DNA of 15,486 bases. Source: Mxb001 sp964537955 (lineage in GTDB: Bacteria > Actinomycetota > Actinomycetes > S36-B12). Both the position numbers and the translations under genes were made by a program. Location of the stretch: assembly GCA_964537955.1 (NCBI GenBank), contig CAZICY010000040.1, positions 1 through 15,486 on the forward strand, in the 5' to 3' direction. The notes beneath the pieces are model-generated. The model ran no database searches. It saw only the letters and a list, made by a program, of their open reading frames with translations, and was not told the origin of the DNA. Positions 7,111 through 15,486 of this stretch are shown one piece after another (position 1 is the first letter of the stretch; each line of letters opens with the position of its first letter).

Positions 7111-8469
7111 TCACTGGCCCCGCGTGAGCATCGCCCGGGCCTGTCCCGCCGTGACGACGGACCCGGTGACGATCACACCCGATGCCGCGTAGGTGTCCGC
7201 CTCCTCCGCGAGCCTGATCCCCGCGTCGAGACCGTCGGCCAGGCGCCGGCAGGCCGTCACGCGCTCCTCGCCGAAGATCTCCACCGCCAGCGCCTCGAGC
7301 GCATCCACGTCGAGGCGGCGGGGGGAGTCGTTCTCCGTGACCACGATCTGGTCCAGGACAGGCTCGAGGGCGCGCAGGATTCCCTCCACGTCCTTGTCGG
7401 CGAGGACCGCAACGACGCCGATCAGGTGCGTGAAGGCGAAGGACTCCGAGAGCGCGTCTGCCAGTGCTGCCGCTCCCGCGGGATTGTGGGCCGCGTCGAT
7501 GATGACGGTCGGCCCGCGTCGCACGATCTCGAGACGACCGGGCGAGGTGACATCGGCGAATCCCTCGCGGACGCTGTCGGCGTCGAGGGCGAGCGCACCC
7601 CCGCCGATGAAGGCCTCGGTGGCGGCCAGAGCCACCGCGGCGTTGAGCGACTGATGCGCGCCGAAGAGCGGGATGAAGACGTCGTCGTAGGTGCCGGCGA
7701 GTCCCTGCAGCGTGAGCACCTGGCCGCCCACGGCCACCGTGCGATCGAGTACGGCGAAGGCCTTGCCCTCCCACGCGGCCGGAACGCCGACCTCCTCGAT
7801 CCGCGCCCGCAGCACGTCGGCGGCCTCCGGGTCCTGATCAGCGATGACCGCGAAGCAGCCTTCCTTGATGATGCCGGACTTCTCGGTGGCAATGAGGTCG
7901 ATGCGGTCGCCGAGGATGTCGGCGTGATCCATCGCGACCCGAGTCACCACCGCGACCTGAGGCTGGCACACGGACGTCGCGTCCCAGGTGCCGCCGACAC
8001 CGACCTCGACCACCGCCACGTCCACCGGCGTGTCCGCGAATGCGGCGTACCCGATCGCCGTGAGCGTCTCGAAGAAGGTGACCGGGGTGCCACCTTCTTC
8101 GGCGGCGCGGGCATCGACGGTGGCGATGAAGGGAGCGACGTCGCCGGCGATCTCCATGAAGCGCTGGGCCGAGATCGGCTCGCCATCGATCTCGATGCGC
8201 TCGCGCATGTCGACCAGGTGCGGGCTGGTGTAGAGGCCCGTGCGCAGCCCTAGGGCGCGCAGCAGCGAGGCGATCATGCGCGCGGTCGACGACTTGCCGT
8301 TGGTCCCGGTGACGTGGATGACGGGATAGGCCAGTTGGGGCGCGCCCAGCAGGTCCATGATCGCGCTGATCCGGGAGAGCGAGGGGTCGATGGCATTCTC
8401 CGGCCAGCGACCGAGGATCTGGGACTGGAGCTCGGCGTAGCCCTCGGGCGTATCGGTCACGTCATCCAC
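7111..8469 (-). CDS. folC: Bifunctional folylpolyglutamate synthase / dihydrofolate synthase
   Basis: Mur-ligase-type ATP-dependent enzyme (452 aa) that adds glutamate to dihydropteroate and to folates, in the cytoplasm. The P-loop is HVTGTNGKSST (52-62), the folate loop region is TSPHLVDMRERI (81-92), the metal/ATP motif includes VVEVGVGG (153-160), and DHADILGDRIDLIATEKSGIIK (181-202) holds the Lys expected to be carbamylated. The C-terminal domain shows DAAHNPAGAAALADAL. The GTG at 8469 has an AGGAGG 11 bases away, rather far. An in-frame GTG at 8460 follows a TAGGGT by 7 bases and could be a leaderless start, which would shorten the protein by three residues. First gene of the run folC-DUF4233-ndk-hydrolase; divergent from valS. 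Confidence 0.96.
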   Translation of the reverse strand: MDDVTDTPEGYAELQSQILGRWPENAIDPSLSRISAIMDLLGAPQLAYPVIHVTGTNGKSSTARMIASLLRALGLRTGLYTSPHLVDMRERIEIDGEPISAQRFMEIAGDVAPFIATVDARAAEEGGTPVTFFETLTAIGYAAFADTPVDVAVVEVGVGGTWDATSVCQPQVAVVTRVAMDHADILGDRIDLIATEKSGIIKEGCFAVIADQDPEAADVLRARIEEVGVPAAWEGKAFAVLDRTVAVGGQVLTLQGLAGTYDDVFIPLFGAHQSLNAAVALAATEAFIGGGALALDADSVREGFADVTSPGRLEIVRRGPTVIIDAAHNPAGAAALADALSESFAFTHLIGVVAVLADKDVEGILRALEPVLDQIVVTENDSPRRLDVDALEALAVEIFGEERVTACRRLADGLDAGIRLAEEADTYAASGVIVTGSVVTAGQARAMLTRGQ

Positions 8470-8499
8470 CCTAGTGGCGCCCTCCTAGGATGAGCGACC
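8468..8499. promoter_or_regulatory. Compact divergent promoter region between folC and valS
   Basis: Only 30 bases separate the two start codons. Reading toward valS there is TAGGAT (8486-8491) with ATG 8 bases later, a geometry that would give a leaderless or near-leaderless transcript; an AGGA at 8487-8490 could instead act as a weak ribosome site. Reading toward folC there is TAGGGT (8473 down to 8468) with GTG at 8460 seven bases later, and an AGGAGG (8481-8486). No -35 consensus is visible on either side, and any -35 would lie within the opposing gene. Confidence 0.45.
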
Positions 8500-11057
8500 A
8501 TGAGCGCCCGCCTCCCGGACAAGCCCAGCATCGACGGCATCGAGCAGCGTTGGGTCGAGGCGTGGGAGTCCGACGGCACCTACCTCTTCGACCGCACTCG
8601 CCCGCGCGATCAGGTCTACTCCATTGACACTCCACCGCCCACGGTGAGCGGTTCGCTGCACGTCGGGCACGTCTTCTCCTACACGCACACCGACTGCATC
8701 GCCCGCTACAAGCGCATGCGCGGCTTCTCCGTCTTCTATCCGATGGGATGGGACGACAACGGCCTGCCCACCGAGCGCCGGGTGCAGAACTACTTCGGCG
8801 TCCGCTGCGACCCCTCGCTCCCCTACGACCCGGCCTTCGAACCGCCCGCGGAGCCCGACCCCAAGCAACAGGTCCCCATCTCGCGCCGCAACTTCGTCGA
8901 GCTCTGTGAGCGCCTCACGGTCGAGGACGAGGTCGCGTTCGAGGAGCTGTGGCGCCGCCTCGGGCTGTCGATCGACTGGACGCAGACCTACCAGACCATC
9001 GACGACAACGCCCGCGCCGTGTCGCAGCGCGCCTTCCTGCGCAACCTCGCGCGGGGTGAGGCCTACCAGGCCGAGGCGCCGACGCTCTGGGACGTGACCT
9101 TCCGCACCGCCGTCGCGCAGGCCGAACTCGAGGATCGCGAGCGCCCCGGCGCCTACCACCGCATCGGCTTCGCGCGCAGCGACGGCGGCGAGCCCGTCTA
9201 CATCGAGACGACGCGCCCCGAGCTCATCCCCGCGTGCGTCGCCCTCGTCGCCCACCCGGACGACGAGCGCTATCAGCCGCTCTTCGGCTCCACCGTGCGC
9301 ACGCCGGTCTTCGGCGTCGAAGTGCCGGTCGTCGCCCACACCCTCGCCGATCCGGACAAGGGCTCCGGTATCGCGATGATCTGCACCTTCGGCGACCTCA
9401 CCGACGTCACGTGGTGGCGCGAGCTGCAGCTGCCCACGCGGCCGATCATCGGCTGGGATGGACGCATCCTGCCGGACACCCCCGCCTGGCTGGAGACGCC
9501 GCAGGCCCAGGCGGCGTACGCCGAACTCGCGGGCAAGACGGCCCACTCCGCCAAGGAGCGCATCGTCGACCTGCTGCGCGAGTCCGGGGACATGGTGGGC
9601 GAGCCGCGCGAGATCACCCACGCGGTGAAGTTCTTCGAGAAGGGCGACCGCCCGCTCGAGATCGTCACCACCCGGCAGTGGTACCTCACCAACGGCGGGC
9701 GCGGCGCCGAGCTGCGCGAGCAGCTGCTCGAGCGCGGCCGCGAGCTGCACTGGCACCCCTCCCACATGCAGGTCCGCTACGAGAACTGGGTCGAAGGCCT
9801 CAACGGGGACTGGCTCATCTCGCGCCAGCGGTTCTTCGGGGTGCCACTGCCGATCTGGTACCCCCTCGACGTCGACGGCAACCCCGACTACGACTCGCCC
9901 CTGCTCCCCGACGATGCCGACCTGCCGATCGATCCGTCCAGCGACGCCCCCGCGGGCTACTCGGAGGACCAGCGCGGCAGGCCCGGCGGCTTCATCGGAG
10001 ACCCCGACGTCATGGACACGTGGGCCACCTCGTCACTCAGCCCGCAGATCGCCGGCGGGTGGAGCCGCGACGAGGATCTGTGGTCGCGCGTCTTCCCCAT
10101 GGACCTGCGCCCGCAGGCCCACGAGATCATCCGGACCTGGCTCTTCTCCACGGTCGTGCGCAGCCACCTGGAGTTCGATCGCCTGCCGTGGAGCGATGCG
10201 GCCATCAGCGGCTGGATCCTCGACCCCGACCGCAAGAAGATGAGCAAGTCCAAGGGCAACGTCGTCACGCCCATGGGCCTGCTCGACGAGCATGGCTCCG
10301 ACGCCGTGCGCTACTGGGCGGCGTCCGGCCGCCCCGGCACCGACACGGCGTTCGATGTCGGCCAGATGAAGATCGGCCGCCGCCTGGCGATCAAGATCCT
10401 CAATGCCTCGAAGTTCGTGCTCGGGTTCGAGCCGGTCGCGGACGCCTCTGCTGTGACGGCCCCGCTGGATCGCGCCATGCTCGCCGACCTGGCCGAGACC
10501 GTGCGCCAGGCGACGGCTGCCTTCGAGGACTACAACTACACGCGCGCCCTCGAGCTCGCAGAGACGTTCTTCTGGTCGTTCACCGACGACTACGTCGAGC
10601 TGGTCAAGGATCGCGCGTACGGCGGCCAGGGCGCCGAAGCCGCCGCGTCAGCCAAGGCTGCGCTGGCCATCGCCCTCGACGTGCAATTGAGGCTCTTCGC
10701 GCCGTTCCTTCCCTTCGTCACCGAGGAAGTGTGGTCGTGGTGGCAGGAAGGGTCGGTGCACCAGGCAGCCTGGCCCAGCGCCGACGAGATCGCATCCCTC
10801 TCCACCGACGGCGATCGGGCCATCGTCGCCGACACGGCCATCGCGCTCTCCCTGGTGCGCAAGGCCAAGAGCGAGGCCAAGGCATCGATGAAGGCCGACG
10901 TGGCCCGGGCCGTCGTGCGCGGTCCGGCGGAGTCGCTGGCGCGGATCGAGGCGATCGGCGGGGACCTCAGGGCAGCGGGGTCCATTGCGGAGATGGAGTT
11001 CGCCCCCGGGGGCGATGTCGTCAGCGTCGACGTGACGCTCGCGGAGACCGCGACGAA

Positions 11058-11061
<4 letters not shown>
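8500..11061 (+). CDS. valS: Valyl-tRNA synthetase
   Basis: Class I aminoacyl-tRNA synthetase (853 aa) charging tRNA-Val with editing of mischarged threonine. The HIGH motif is HVGH (54-57) and the KMSKS motif is complete at 580-584. The editing (CP1) domain lies at about 220-380 and contains ETTRPEL (236-242) and KGSGIAMICTFGD (287-299). The segment MGWDDNGLPTERRVQNYFGVRCDPSLPYDP (82-111) is characteristic of the actinobacterial form of ValS. The C-terminal tRNA-binding region is present, with a short tail. It is the only protein gene on the plus strand here. The ATG has only a weak AGGA upstream. Its TAG stop overlaps the clpX stop, so no terminator can lie between them. Confidence 0.98.
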
Positions 11062-12356
<1,295 letters not shown>

Positions 12357-12361
12357 AGCAG

Positions 12362-12368
12362 CTCCTTC
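12362..12368 (-). promoter_or_regulatory. Ribosome binding site for clpX
   Basis: GAAGGAG on the minus strand with a 5-base spacer (CTGCT) to the GTG start at 12356. It confirms the non-ATG start. Confidence 0.75.
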
Positions 12369-12409
12369 GATCTCGGGCAGGCGAGTGCCCTCCGAGCCTC
12401 CGACGGTAC

Positions 12410-12472
12410 CCCCATGTGGGGCTTGTTGGGGGTGATTGTGCCCCCGGCGCGTTCAGCCTTTAGCGGACGCGC
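12410..12472 (-). other. Three successive hairpins in the clpP2-clpX gap
   Basis: In the minus-strand transcript after the clpP2 stop: a 6-pair GCGCGT/ACGCGC stem (12467-12472 with 12447-12452), a GGGGG/CCCCC stem with an 8-base loop (12441-12445 with 12428-12432), and a CCCC/GGGG stem with a 4-base loop (12418-12421 with 12410-12413). None has a T tract. They could act as a partial terminator, a processing site or 3' protection for clpP1P2 mRNA, letting clpX be expressed at a different level. I see no convincing promoter in the gap. Confidence 0.4.
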
Positions 12473-12477
12473 GCTCT

Positions 12478-13113
12478 TCAGGAGGCTGCGGCGACCTTAC
12501 GGGAGGCGATGACCTGATCGATGATCCCGTACTCCTTGGCCGCGTCGGCCGTGAGAATGCGGTCGCGCTCGATCTCCTTCTCGATCTGCTCCTTGGTGCG
12601 ACCGGTGTGGAGAGACAGGATCGTCTCCATCTCATCGCGCATGCGCAGGATCTCGTTGGCCTGGATCTCCACGTCGGAGGCCTGGCCACCGCCCTCGGTG
12701 TACGGCTGGTGAATGAGGATGCGCGAGTGCGGCAGGGCGAAGCGCTTGCCCGGCGTGCCCGCCGCGAGAAGCACTGCGGCGGCCGAGGCAGCCTGCCCGA
12801 GGCACACGGTCTGCACCTGCGGCTTGACGAACTGCATCGTGTCGTAGATCGCCGTCATCGCGGTGTAGGAGCCGCCGGGTGAGTTGATGTAGATCTGGAT
12901 GTCGCGGTCAGGGTCCATCGACTCGAGAACGAGCAGCTGAGCCATCACGTCGTCGGCCGAAGCATCGTCGATCTGCACGCCGAGGAAGATGACGCGCTCT
13001 TCGAAGAGCTTGGTGTAGGGATTGTGCACGCGCTCGCCATTGGCGCTGCGCTCACGGAACTCAGGAAGGATGTAACGGGCCTGAGGTACCTGGAGCCCTG
13101 AGTTGGTGCGCAT
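12478..13113 (-). CDS. clpP2: ATP-dependent Clp protease proteolytic subunit ClpP2
   Basis: Serine peptidase subunit (211 aa) forming the mixed ClpP1P2 tetradecamer used in actinobacteria. The triad is Ser110 in QAASAAA, His135 in IHQP and Asp184 in ERDRIL. The N-terminus QARYILPEF then NPYTKLFEERVIFLGVQIDD matches mycobacterial ClpP2 rather than ClpP1. The frame is open far upstream into clpP1, but the ATG at 13113 has GAAGGAG five bases before it and gives the normal N-terminus. It begins 30 bases after the clpP1 stop, so the two are co-transcribed. A Gly-rich stretch TEGGGQASD (139-147) replaces the longer insert found in Mycobacterium ClpP2. Confidence 0.97.
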   Translation of the reverse strand: MRTNSGLQVPQARYILPEFRERSANGERVHNPYTKLFEERVIFLGVQIDDASADDVMAQLLVLESMDPDRDIQIYINSPGGSYTAMTAIYDTMQFVKPQVQTVCLGQAASAAAVLLAAGTPGKRFALPHSRILIHQPYTEGGGQASDVEIQANEILRMRDEMETILSLHTGRTKEQIEKEIERDRILTADAAKEYGIIDQVIASRKVAAAS

Positions 13114-13142
13114 GCGATCTCCTTCGGTGCTCAGGTCGGCGT

Positions 13143-13745
13143 TCACTTGGAGGCTCCGGGCGCATCGGCCGAGGTGGAGTAAACGTGGTCGATGAGGCGG
13201 TAGTCGCGAGCTTCCTCGGCCGTGAACCAGCGGTCGCGATCGGAGTCGGCTTCGATCTCCTCGACGCTGTGGCCGCTGTGCTCGGCGATGAGCTGCGCCA
13301 TGCGCTTCTTGATGAAGAGCATCTGCTCCGCCTGGATCTTGATGTCCGACGCAGTGCCTCCGATGCCACCGAGCGGCTGATGCATCATGATGCGTGTGTT
13401 GGGAGTGGCGTAGCGCTTGCCCGGAGCGCCGGCGCACAGCAGGAACTGTCCCATGGATGCCGCGAGGCCCATCGCAATCGTCGTCACGTCGTTGGGGATC
13501 AACTGCATGGTGTCGTAGATGACCATGCCCGCCGTGATGGATCCACCAGGCGAGTTGATGTAGAGGGTGATGTCCTTGTCGGGATCCTCAGCCGCGAGCA
13601 CCTGGAGCTGCTTGGCGATGCGGTTGGAGTTCTCGTCGCGCACCTCGCCCTCAAGCCACACGATGCGCTCGCGCAGGAGCCGCTCATCGAGCATGTCACC
13701 GAAGCCCGCCATGCTCGGTGCGCCAGTCCGCAGATCGATGCTCAC
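13143..13745 (-). CDS. clpP1: ATP-dependent Clp protease proteolytic subunit ClpP1
   Basis: Serine peptidase (200 aa), partner of ClpP2. The triad is Ser97 in GLAASMGQ, His122 in MMHQPLGG and Asp171 in DRDRWFT. The first 20 residues are variable and may be a processed propeptide. EADSDRDRWFTAEEA (165-179) is shared with mycobacterial ClpP1, which decides its name. The start is a GTG with AGAGGAG ending about 6 bases upstream. Upstream are a TAGGGT -10 candidate and a probable ClgR operator, so the clpP1P2 unit likely has its own stress-controlled promoter separate from tig. Confidence 0.97.
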   Translation of the reverse strand: MSIDLRTGAPSMAGFGDMLDERLLRERIVWLEGEVRDENSNRIAKQLQVLAAEDPDKDITLYINSPGGSITAGMVIYDTMQLIPNDVTTIAMGLAASMGQFLLCAGAPGKRYATPNTRIMMHQPLGGIGGTASDIKIQAEQMLFIKKRMAQLIAEHSGHSVEEIEADSDRDRWFTAEEARDYRLIDHVYSTSADAPGASK

Positions 13746-13787
13746 GCGAATCTCCTCTCGATCGGCCAGATCCCTGACCGCCTGACG

Positions 13788-13793
13788 ACCCTA
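13788..13793 (-). promoter_or_regulatory. Candidate -10 element of the clpP1P2 promoter
   Basis: TAGGGT on the minus strand, with a predicted start near 13781 and a leader of about 36 bases. There is no recognisable -35, which fits a promoter that depends on an activator. Confidence 0.45.
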
Positions 13794-13831
13794 ACGCCGC
13801 AGACCGTCGGGGTAGTCCCGGCCCCGGCCGT

Positions 13832-13845
13832 GTTCGCCGTGGGCG
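13832..13845 (-). promoter_or_regulatory. Probable ClgR operator upstream of clpP1
   Basis: The plus strand reads GTTCGC, five bases, then GCG, which is the ClgR box I recall from Streptomyces. Read on the minus strand it fits the Corynebacterium ClgR consensus WNNWCGCYNANRGCGWWS at every fixed position except the first. The site lies 87 bases before the clpP1 start and about 57 bases before the predicted transcription start, a usual place for an activator. ClgR is known to activate clpP1P2 in actinobacteria. The clgR gene itself is not in the window. Confidence 0.65.
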
Positions 13846-13846
13846 T

Positions 13847-13859
13847 AGGCCTCAGGCCT
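13847..13859 (-). other. Small hairpin with the tig stop codon in its loop
   Basis: On the minus strand AGGCC and GGCCT form a perfect 5-pair stem and the loop is TGA, the stop codon of tig. It could slow termination or mark the mRNA end, but it is short and may be chance. Confidence 0.25.
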
Positions 13860-15147
13860 CCCCGGCCTCCGCTGCGCGGAGCTCCGCATCGACGCTCTCG
13901 AGGTCGACAGGGCGACCCGAGGCGTCGACCACGCGCGCCTTCGTGGTGACGACGGCGAGCGCCTTGGCTCTGCGGATGTCGCCGATGGCCATGGGCAACT
14001 GCCCCGCCTGGACGAGGGCCTGGGCGAAGGCGTCCGGCGACATGCCGTACCGGGGAGCGTTCTGCAGCAGCCAGGCGGAGAGCTCGGACTCGCCCACCGA
14101 GATCTCCTCGGCCTCGGCGATCTTGTCGAGCAACAGGCGACTGCGCAGGCCATCGCGCGCCTCGCGCTCAACCTCCGCGCGGTGCTCGTCGTCGCCCGCG
14201 TGACCGTCGGCGAAGTGGTCCTCGACCTCCTGGCGGACGACGCCCTCGGGGAGCGGGAAGTCCACGAGTCCGAGGAGAGCCTCGTGCACCTTGCCGCGCG
14301 CCTGCATGCCCTGCTCGAGCACGCGCACGCGTCCCAGACGGGTGCGGATGTCCTCGCGGAGCTCGCCGATGGTGTCGAACTCCGACGCCAACTGAGCGAA
14401 GTCGTCATCGGCCGCCGGGAGCGCCCGCTCGCGGACGGCTGAGACGGTGACGTTGACCGTGAGGGGCCGACCGACGTACTCGCCGCCCTCGGGGGTGAAC
14501 TCGAAGGTGCGCGTCTCCCCCGCCGTCGCGCCGCGCACGGCGTCGTCGAAGCCGGGGAGCATGCCGTCGGTGCCGAGCTCATAGGACAGGGCGTGACCGG
14601 AGAGATCCTCGACGGAACTGCCGTCTGCCTCGTAGCCGAGCAGGTCCACCAGAAGGACATCGCCGTCGGCGGCCGGGCGCTCGACGGGCGTGAGCGAGGC
14701 GAACCGGCCGCGCAGCCCGGTGAGCTGCTCCTCGACGTCGTCGTCGGAGACCACGGCATCGTCGACCTCGACCGCGATGCCCGAGTAGTCGGGCAGATCG
14801 AACTCGGGGCGGATGTCCACCTCGGCCGTGAAGGTGAGCGACTGGCCGTCGGCGATCTCGGTGACCTCAACATCGGGCCGGCCGAGCGGCACCACCGAGT
14901 TCTCGCGCAGGGCGTCTTCGTAGGCCTTGGGCAGGATCTCGTTGACGGCCTCCTCGAGCACCGCCCCGCGACCGACGCGCTGGTCGATGATCCGAGCCGG
15001 GACCTTGCCCTTGCGGAAGCCCGGGATCGAGACCTGCTTCGCGATGGCCTGGTACGCCGCGTCAAGGCTCGGCGCGAGCTCGTCGAAGGGCACCTCGACC
15101 GTGAGCTTCACGCGGGTCGGGCTGAGGGTTTCGGCGGTGCTCTTCAC
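13852..15147 (-). CDS. tig: Trigger factor, ribosome-associated chaperone and peptidyl-prolyl isomerase
   Basis: Folding helper for nascent chains (431 aa). The ribosome-docking signature GFRKGK is at 43-48 in the N-terminal domain (1-115). The FKBP-like isomerase domain covers about 150-240, with DGDVLLVDL and LPGFDDAVRGATAGETRTF. The helical C-terminal chaperone arms run from about 245 to the end. The frame extends upstream to 15240, but the GTG at 15147 is preceded by TAGGAGAA with a 7-base spacer and gives MKSTAETLSPTRVKLTVEVP, the normal actinobacterial N-terminus. tRNA-Pro lies upstream on the same strand and clpP1 follows 106 bases after the stop. Confidence 0.97.
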   Translation of the reverse strand: MKSTAETLSPTRVKLTVEVPFDELAPSLDAAYQAIAKQVSIPGFRKGKVPARIIDQRVGRGAVLEEAVNEILPKAYEDALRENSVVPLGRPDVEVTEIADGQSLTFTAEVDIRPEFDLPDYSGIAVEVDDAVVSDDDVEEQLTGLRGRFASLTPVERPAADGDVLLVDLLGYEADGSSVEDLSGHALSYELGTDGMLPGFDDAVRGATAGETRTFEFTPEGGEYVGRPLTVNVTVSAVRERALPAADDDFAQLASEFDTIGELREDIRTRLGRVRVLEQGMQARGKVHEALLGLVDFPLPEGVVRQEVEDHFADGHAGDDEHRAEVEREARDGLRSRLLLDKIAEAEEISVGESELSAWLLQNAPRYGMSPDAFAQALVQAGQLPMAIGDIRRAKALAVVTTKARVVDASGRPVDLESVDAELRAAEAGEA

Positions 15148-15178
15148 GGGGGTTCTCCTACGGCAGATGAGTCGCGCC

Positions 15179-15184
15179 AGCCTA
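15179..15184 (-). promoter_or_regulatory. Candidate -10 element for tig
   Basis: TAGGCT on the minus strand, 31 bases before the GTG start, giving a leader of about 25 bases with the TAGGAG ribosome site. No clear -35. Confidence 0.35.
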
Positions 15185-15203
15185 CTTGCCGGCCCGCTCC
15201 ACC

Positions 15204-15225
15204 CCGCTCCCGCCTCAGGAGACGG
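15204..15225 (-). terminator. Candidate T-tract-less terminator after tRNA-Pro
   Basis: On the minus strand CCG(T)CTCC pairs with GGAGCGG: 7 pairs with one bulged T, around a 7-base loop. It lies about 36 bases after the tRNA-Pro 3' end and before the tig promoter. Hairpins without a T tract are common in high-GC actinobacteria, but function is not shown here. Confidence 0.3.
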
Positions 15226-15227
15226 CG

Positions 15228-15242
15228 CATTGCATCGCAATG
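15228..15242. repeat. Perfect inverted repeat between tRNA-Pro and tig
   Basis: CATTGC and GCAATG flank ATC, a perfect 6-base inverted repeat and an AT-richer island in GC-rich surroundings. It could be a protein-binding site or a small RNA hairpin just after the tRNA. No known operator is recognised. Confidence 0.4.
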
Positions 15243-15260
15243 GACCCGCTCACGCACTTG

Positions 15261-15334
15261 TCGGGGTACCCGGATTTGAACCGGGGGCCTCCTGCTCCCA
15301 AAGCAGGCGCGCTACCAAGCTGCGCCACACCCCG
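15261..15334 (-). tRNA. tRNA-Pro (anticodon UGG)
   Basis: Complete cloverleaf of 74 bases including the discriminator A. The acceptor arm pairs CGGGGTG with TACCCCG (one G-T). The D arm is GCGC-AGCTTGGTA-GCGC, the anticodon stem is CCTGC/GCAGG with loop TTTGGGA (anticodon TGG), and the T arm is CCCGG-TTCAAAT-CCGGG. The 3' CCA is not encoded (CAA follows), so it is added after transcription. Confidence 0.97.
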
Positions 15335-15360
15335 CGTGCCTGCTCGAGACAGACGCCGTC

Positions 15361-15366
15361 AGTCTA
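15361..15366 (-). promoter_or_regulatory. Candidate -10 element for tRNA-Pro
   Basis: TAGACT on the minus strand, 26 bases before the mature 5' end, so the precursor would carry a leader of about 20 bases. A -35 is not evident. Confidence 0.4.
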
Positions 15367-15419
15367 GGGCGCTCGGCACCGGCGGATGCGGCGGCGTCGG
15401 CGCCACCCGCGCAGCCGGG

Positions 15420-15425
15420 TACCCT
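15420..15425 (+). promoter_or_regulatory. Candidate -10 element for tRNA-Gly
   Basis: TACCCT on the plus strand, 16 bases before the mature 5' end. An ACCCG/CGGGT inverted repeat (15405-15420) touches it. The remaining part of the 107-base gap between the two tRNA genes shows nothing else clear. Confidence 0.35.
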
Positions 15426-15441
15426 GAGGTTTCGCACGTTC

Positions 15442-15486
15442 GCGGGTGTAGCTCAATGGTAGAGCCCCAGCCTTCCAAGCTGGTGG
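15442..15486 (+). tRNA. tRNA-Gly (anticodon UCC), cut by the window end
   Basis: 5' part of a tRNA: acceptor strand GCGGGTG, D arm GCTC-AATGGTA-GAGC, anticodon stem CCAGC/GCTGG with loop CTTCCAA (anticodon TCC). The sequence stops in the variable region, so the T arm and acceptor 3' strand are outside the window. Divergent from tRNA-Pro. Confidence 0.93.

Noticed and set aside
5613..7127. 504-codon open frame on plus over the hydrolase, ndk and DUF4233 genes
   Set aside because: Low-complexity Arg/Asp/Gly composition, no motif, and it crosses three real gene boundaries on the other strand.
6988..8253. 421-codon open frame on plus opposite folC
   Set aside because: A mirror of folC codon bias; no domain and no ribosome site.
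8485..9765. 426-codon open frame on minus opposite valS
   Set aside because: Antisense shadow with no motif and no ribosome site; valS explains the region fully.
13114..13437. Upstream extension of the clpP2 frame into clpP1
   Set aside because: The extra residues are a frame-shifted reading of clpP1; the ATG at 13113 has an ideal ribosome site and gives the normal ClpP2 N-terminus.
15148..15240. 31-residue N-terminal extension of Tig
   Set aside because: It reads through a candidate promoter and hairpins, and the GTG at 15147 has a good ribosome site and the family N-terminus.

Overview
The window is a high-GC stretch of an actinobacterial (class Actinomycetes) chromosome, almost fully packed with core housekeeping genes. 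No mobile elements, CRISPR arrays or intergenic gaps over 300 bases were seen. The actinobacterial call rests on three things. The gene set is clpP1-clpP2-clpX next to valS, folC, a DUF4233 membrane protein, ndk and the mre cluster. MreB, ClpX and ClpP2 look strongly actinobacterial in sequence. GTG and TTG starts and T-tract-less hairpins are common. The mreBCD/mrdA/rodA cluster implies a rod-like or filamentous wall-elongating cell and argues against mycobacteria and corynebacteria, which lack MreB. I cannot name a genus.

Layout, right to left (most genes are on the minus strand). At the right edge two tRNA genes diverge: tRNA-Gly(UCC) on plus, cut by the window end, and tRNA-Pro(UGG) on minus. 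Next come trigger factor (tig), a short regulatory gap with a probable ClgR operator, then clpP1, clpP2 and clpX. This forms a protein-folding and proteolysis block. valS is the only protein gene on the plus strand. Its stop overlaps the clpX stop in one CTAG, and its start lies only 30 bases from the divergent folC start. folC, DUF4233, ndk and a membrane-anchored alpha/beta hydrolase form a tight minus-strand run. A candidate promoter then precedes mreB-mreC-mreD-mrdA-rodA, the elongasome operon, with rodA cut by the left edge.

The genes are the expected core. ClpX unfolds substrates for the mixed ClpP1P2 peptidase and Tig folds nascent chains. FolC makes polyglutamylated folates and Ndk balances nucleotide pools. 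MreBCD, PBP2 and RodA build lateral peptidoglycan. The unusual points are the Abhydrolase_9-type serine hydrolase lodged between ndk and mreB, an acidic and apparently enlarged ClpP-facing loop in ClpX, the two tight junctions that isolate valS, several RNA hairpins in intercistronic gaps, and a low-GC codon patch inside mreB. I found no clear evidence of a wholly new multi-gene system. The hydrolase beside the elongasome operon is the best candidate for undescribed biology.
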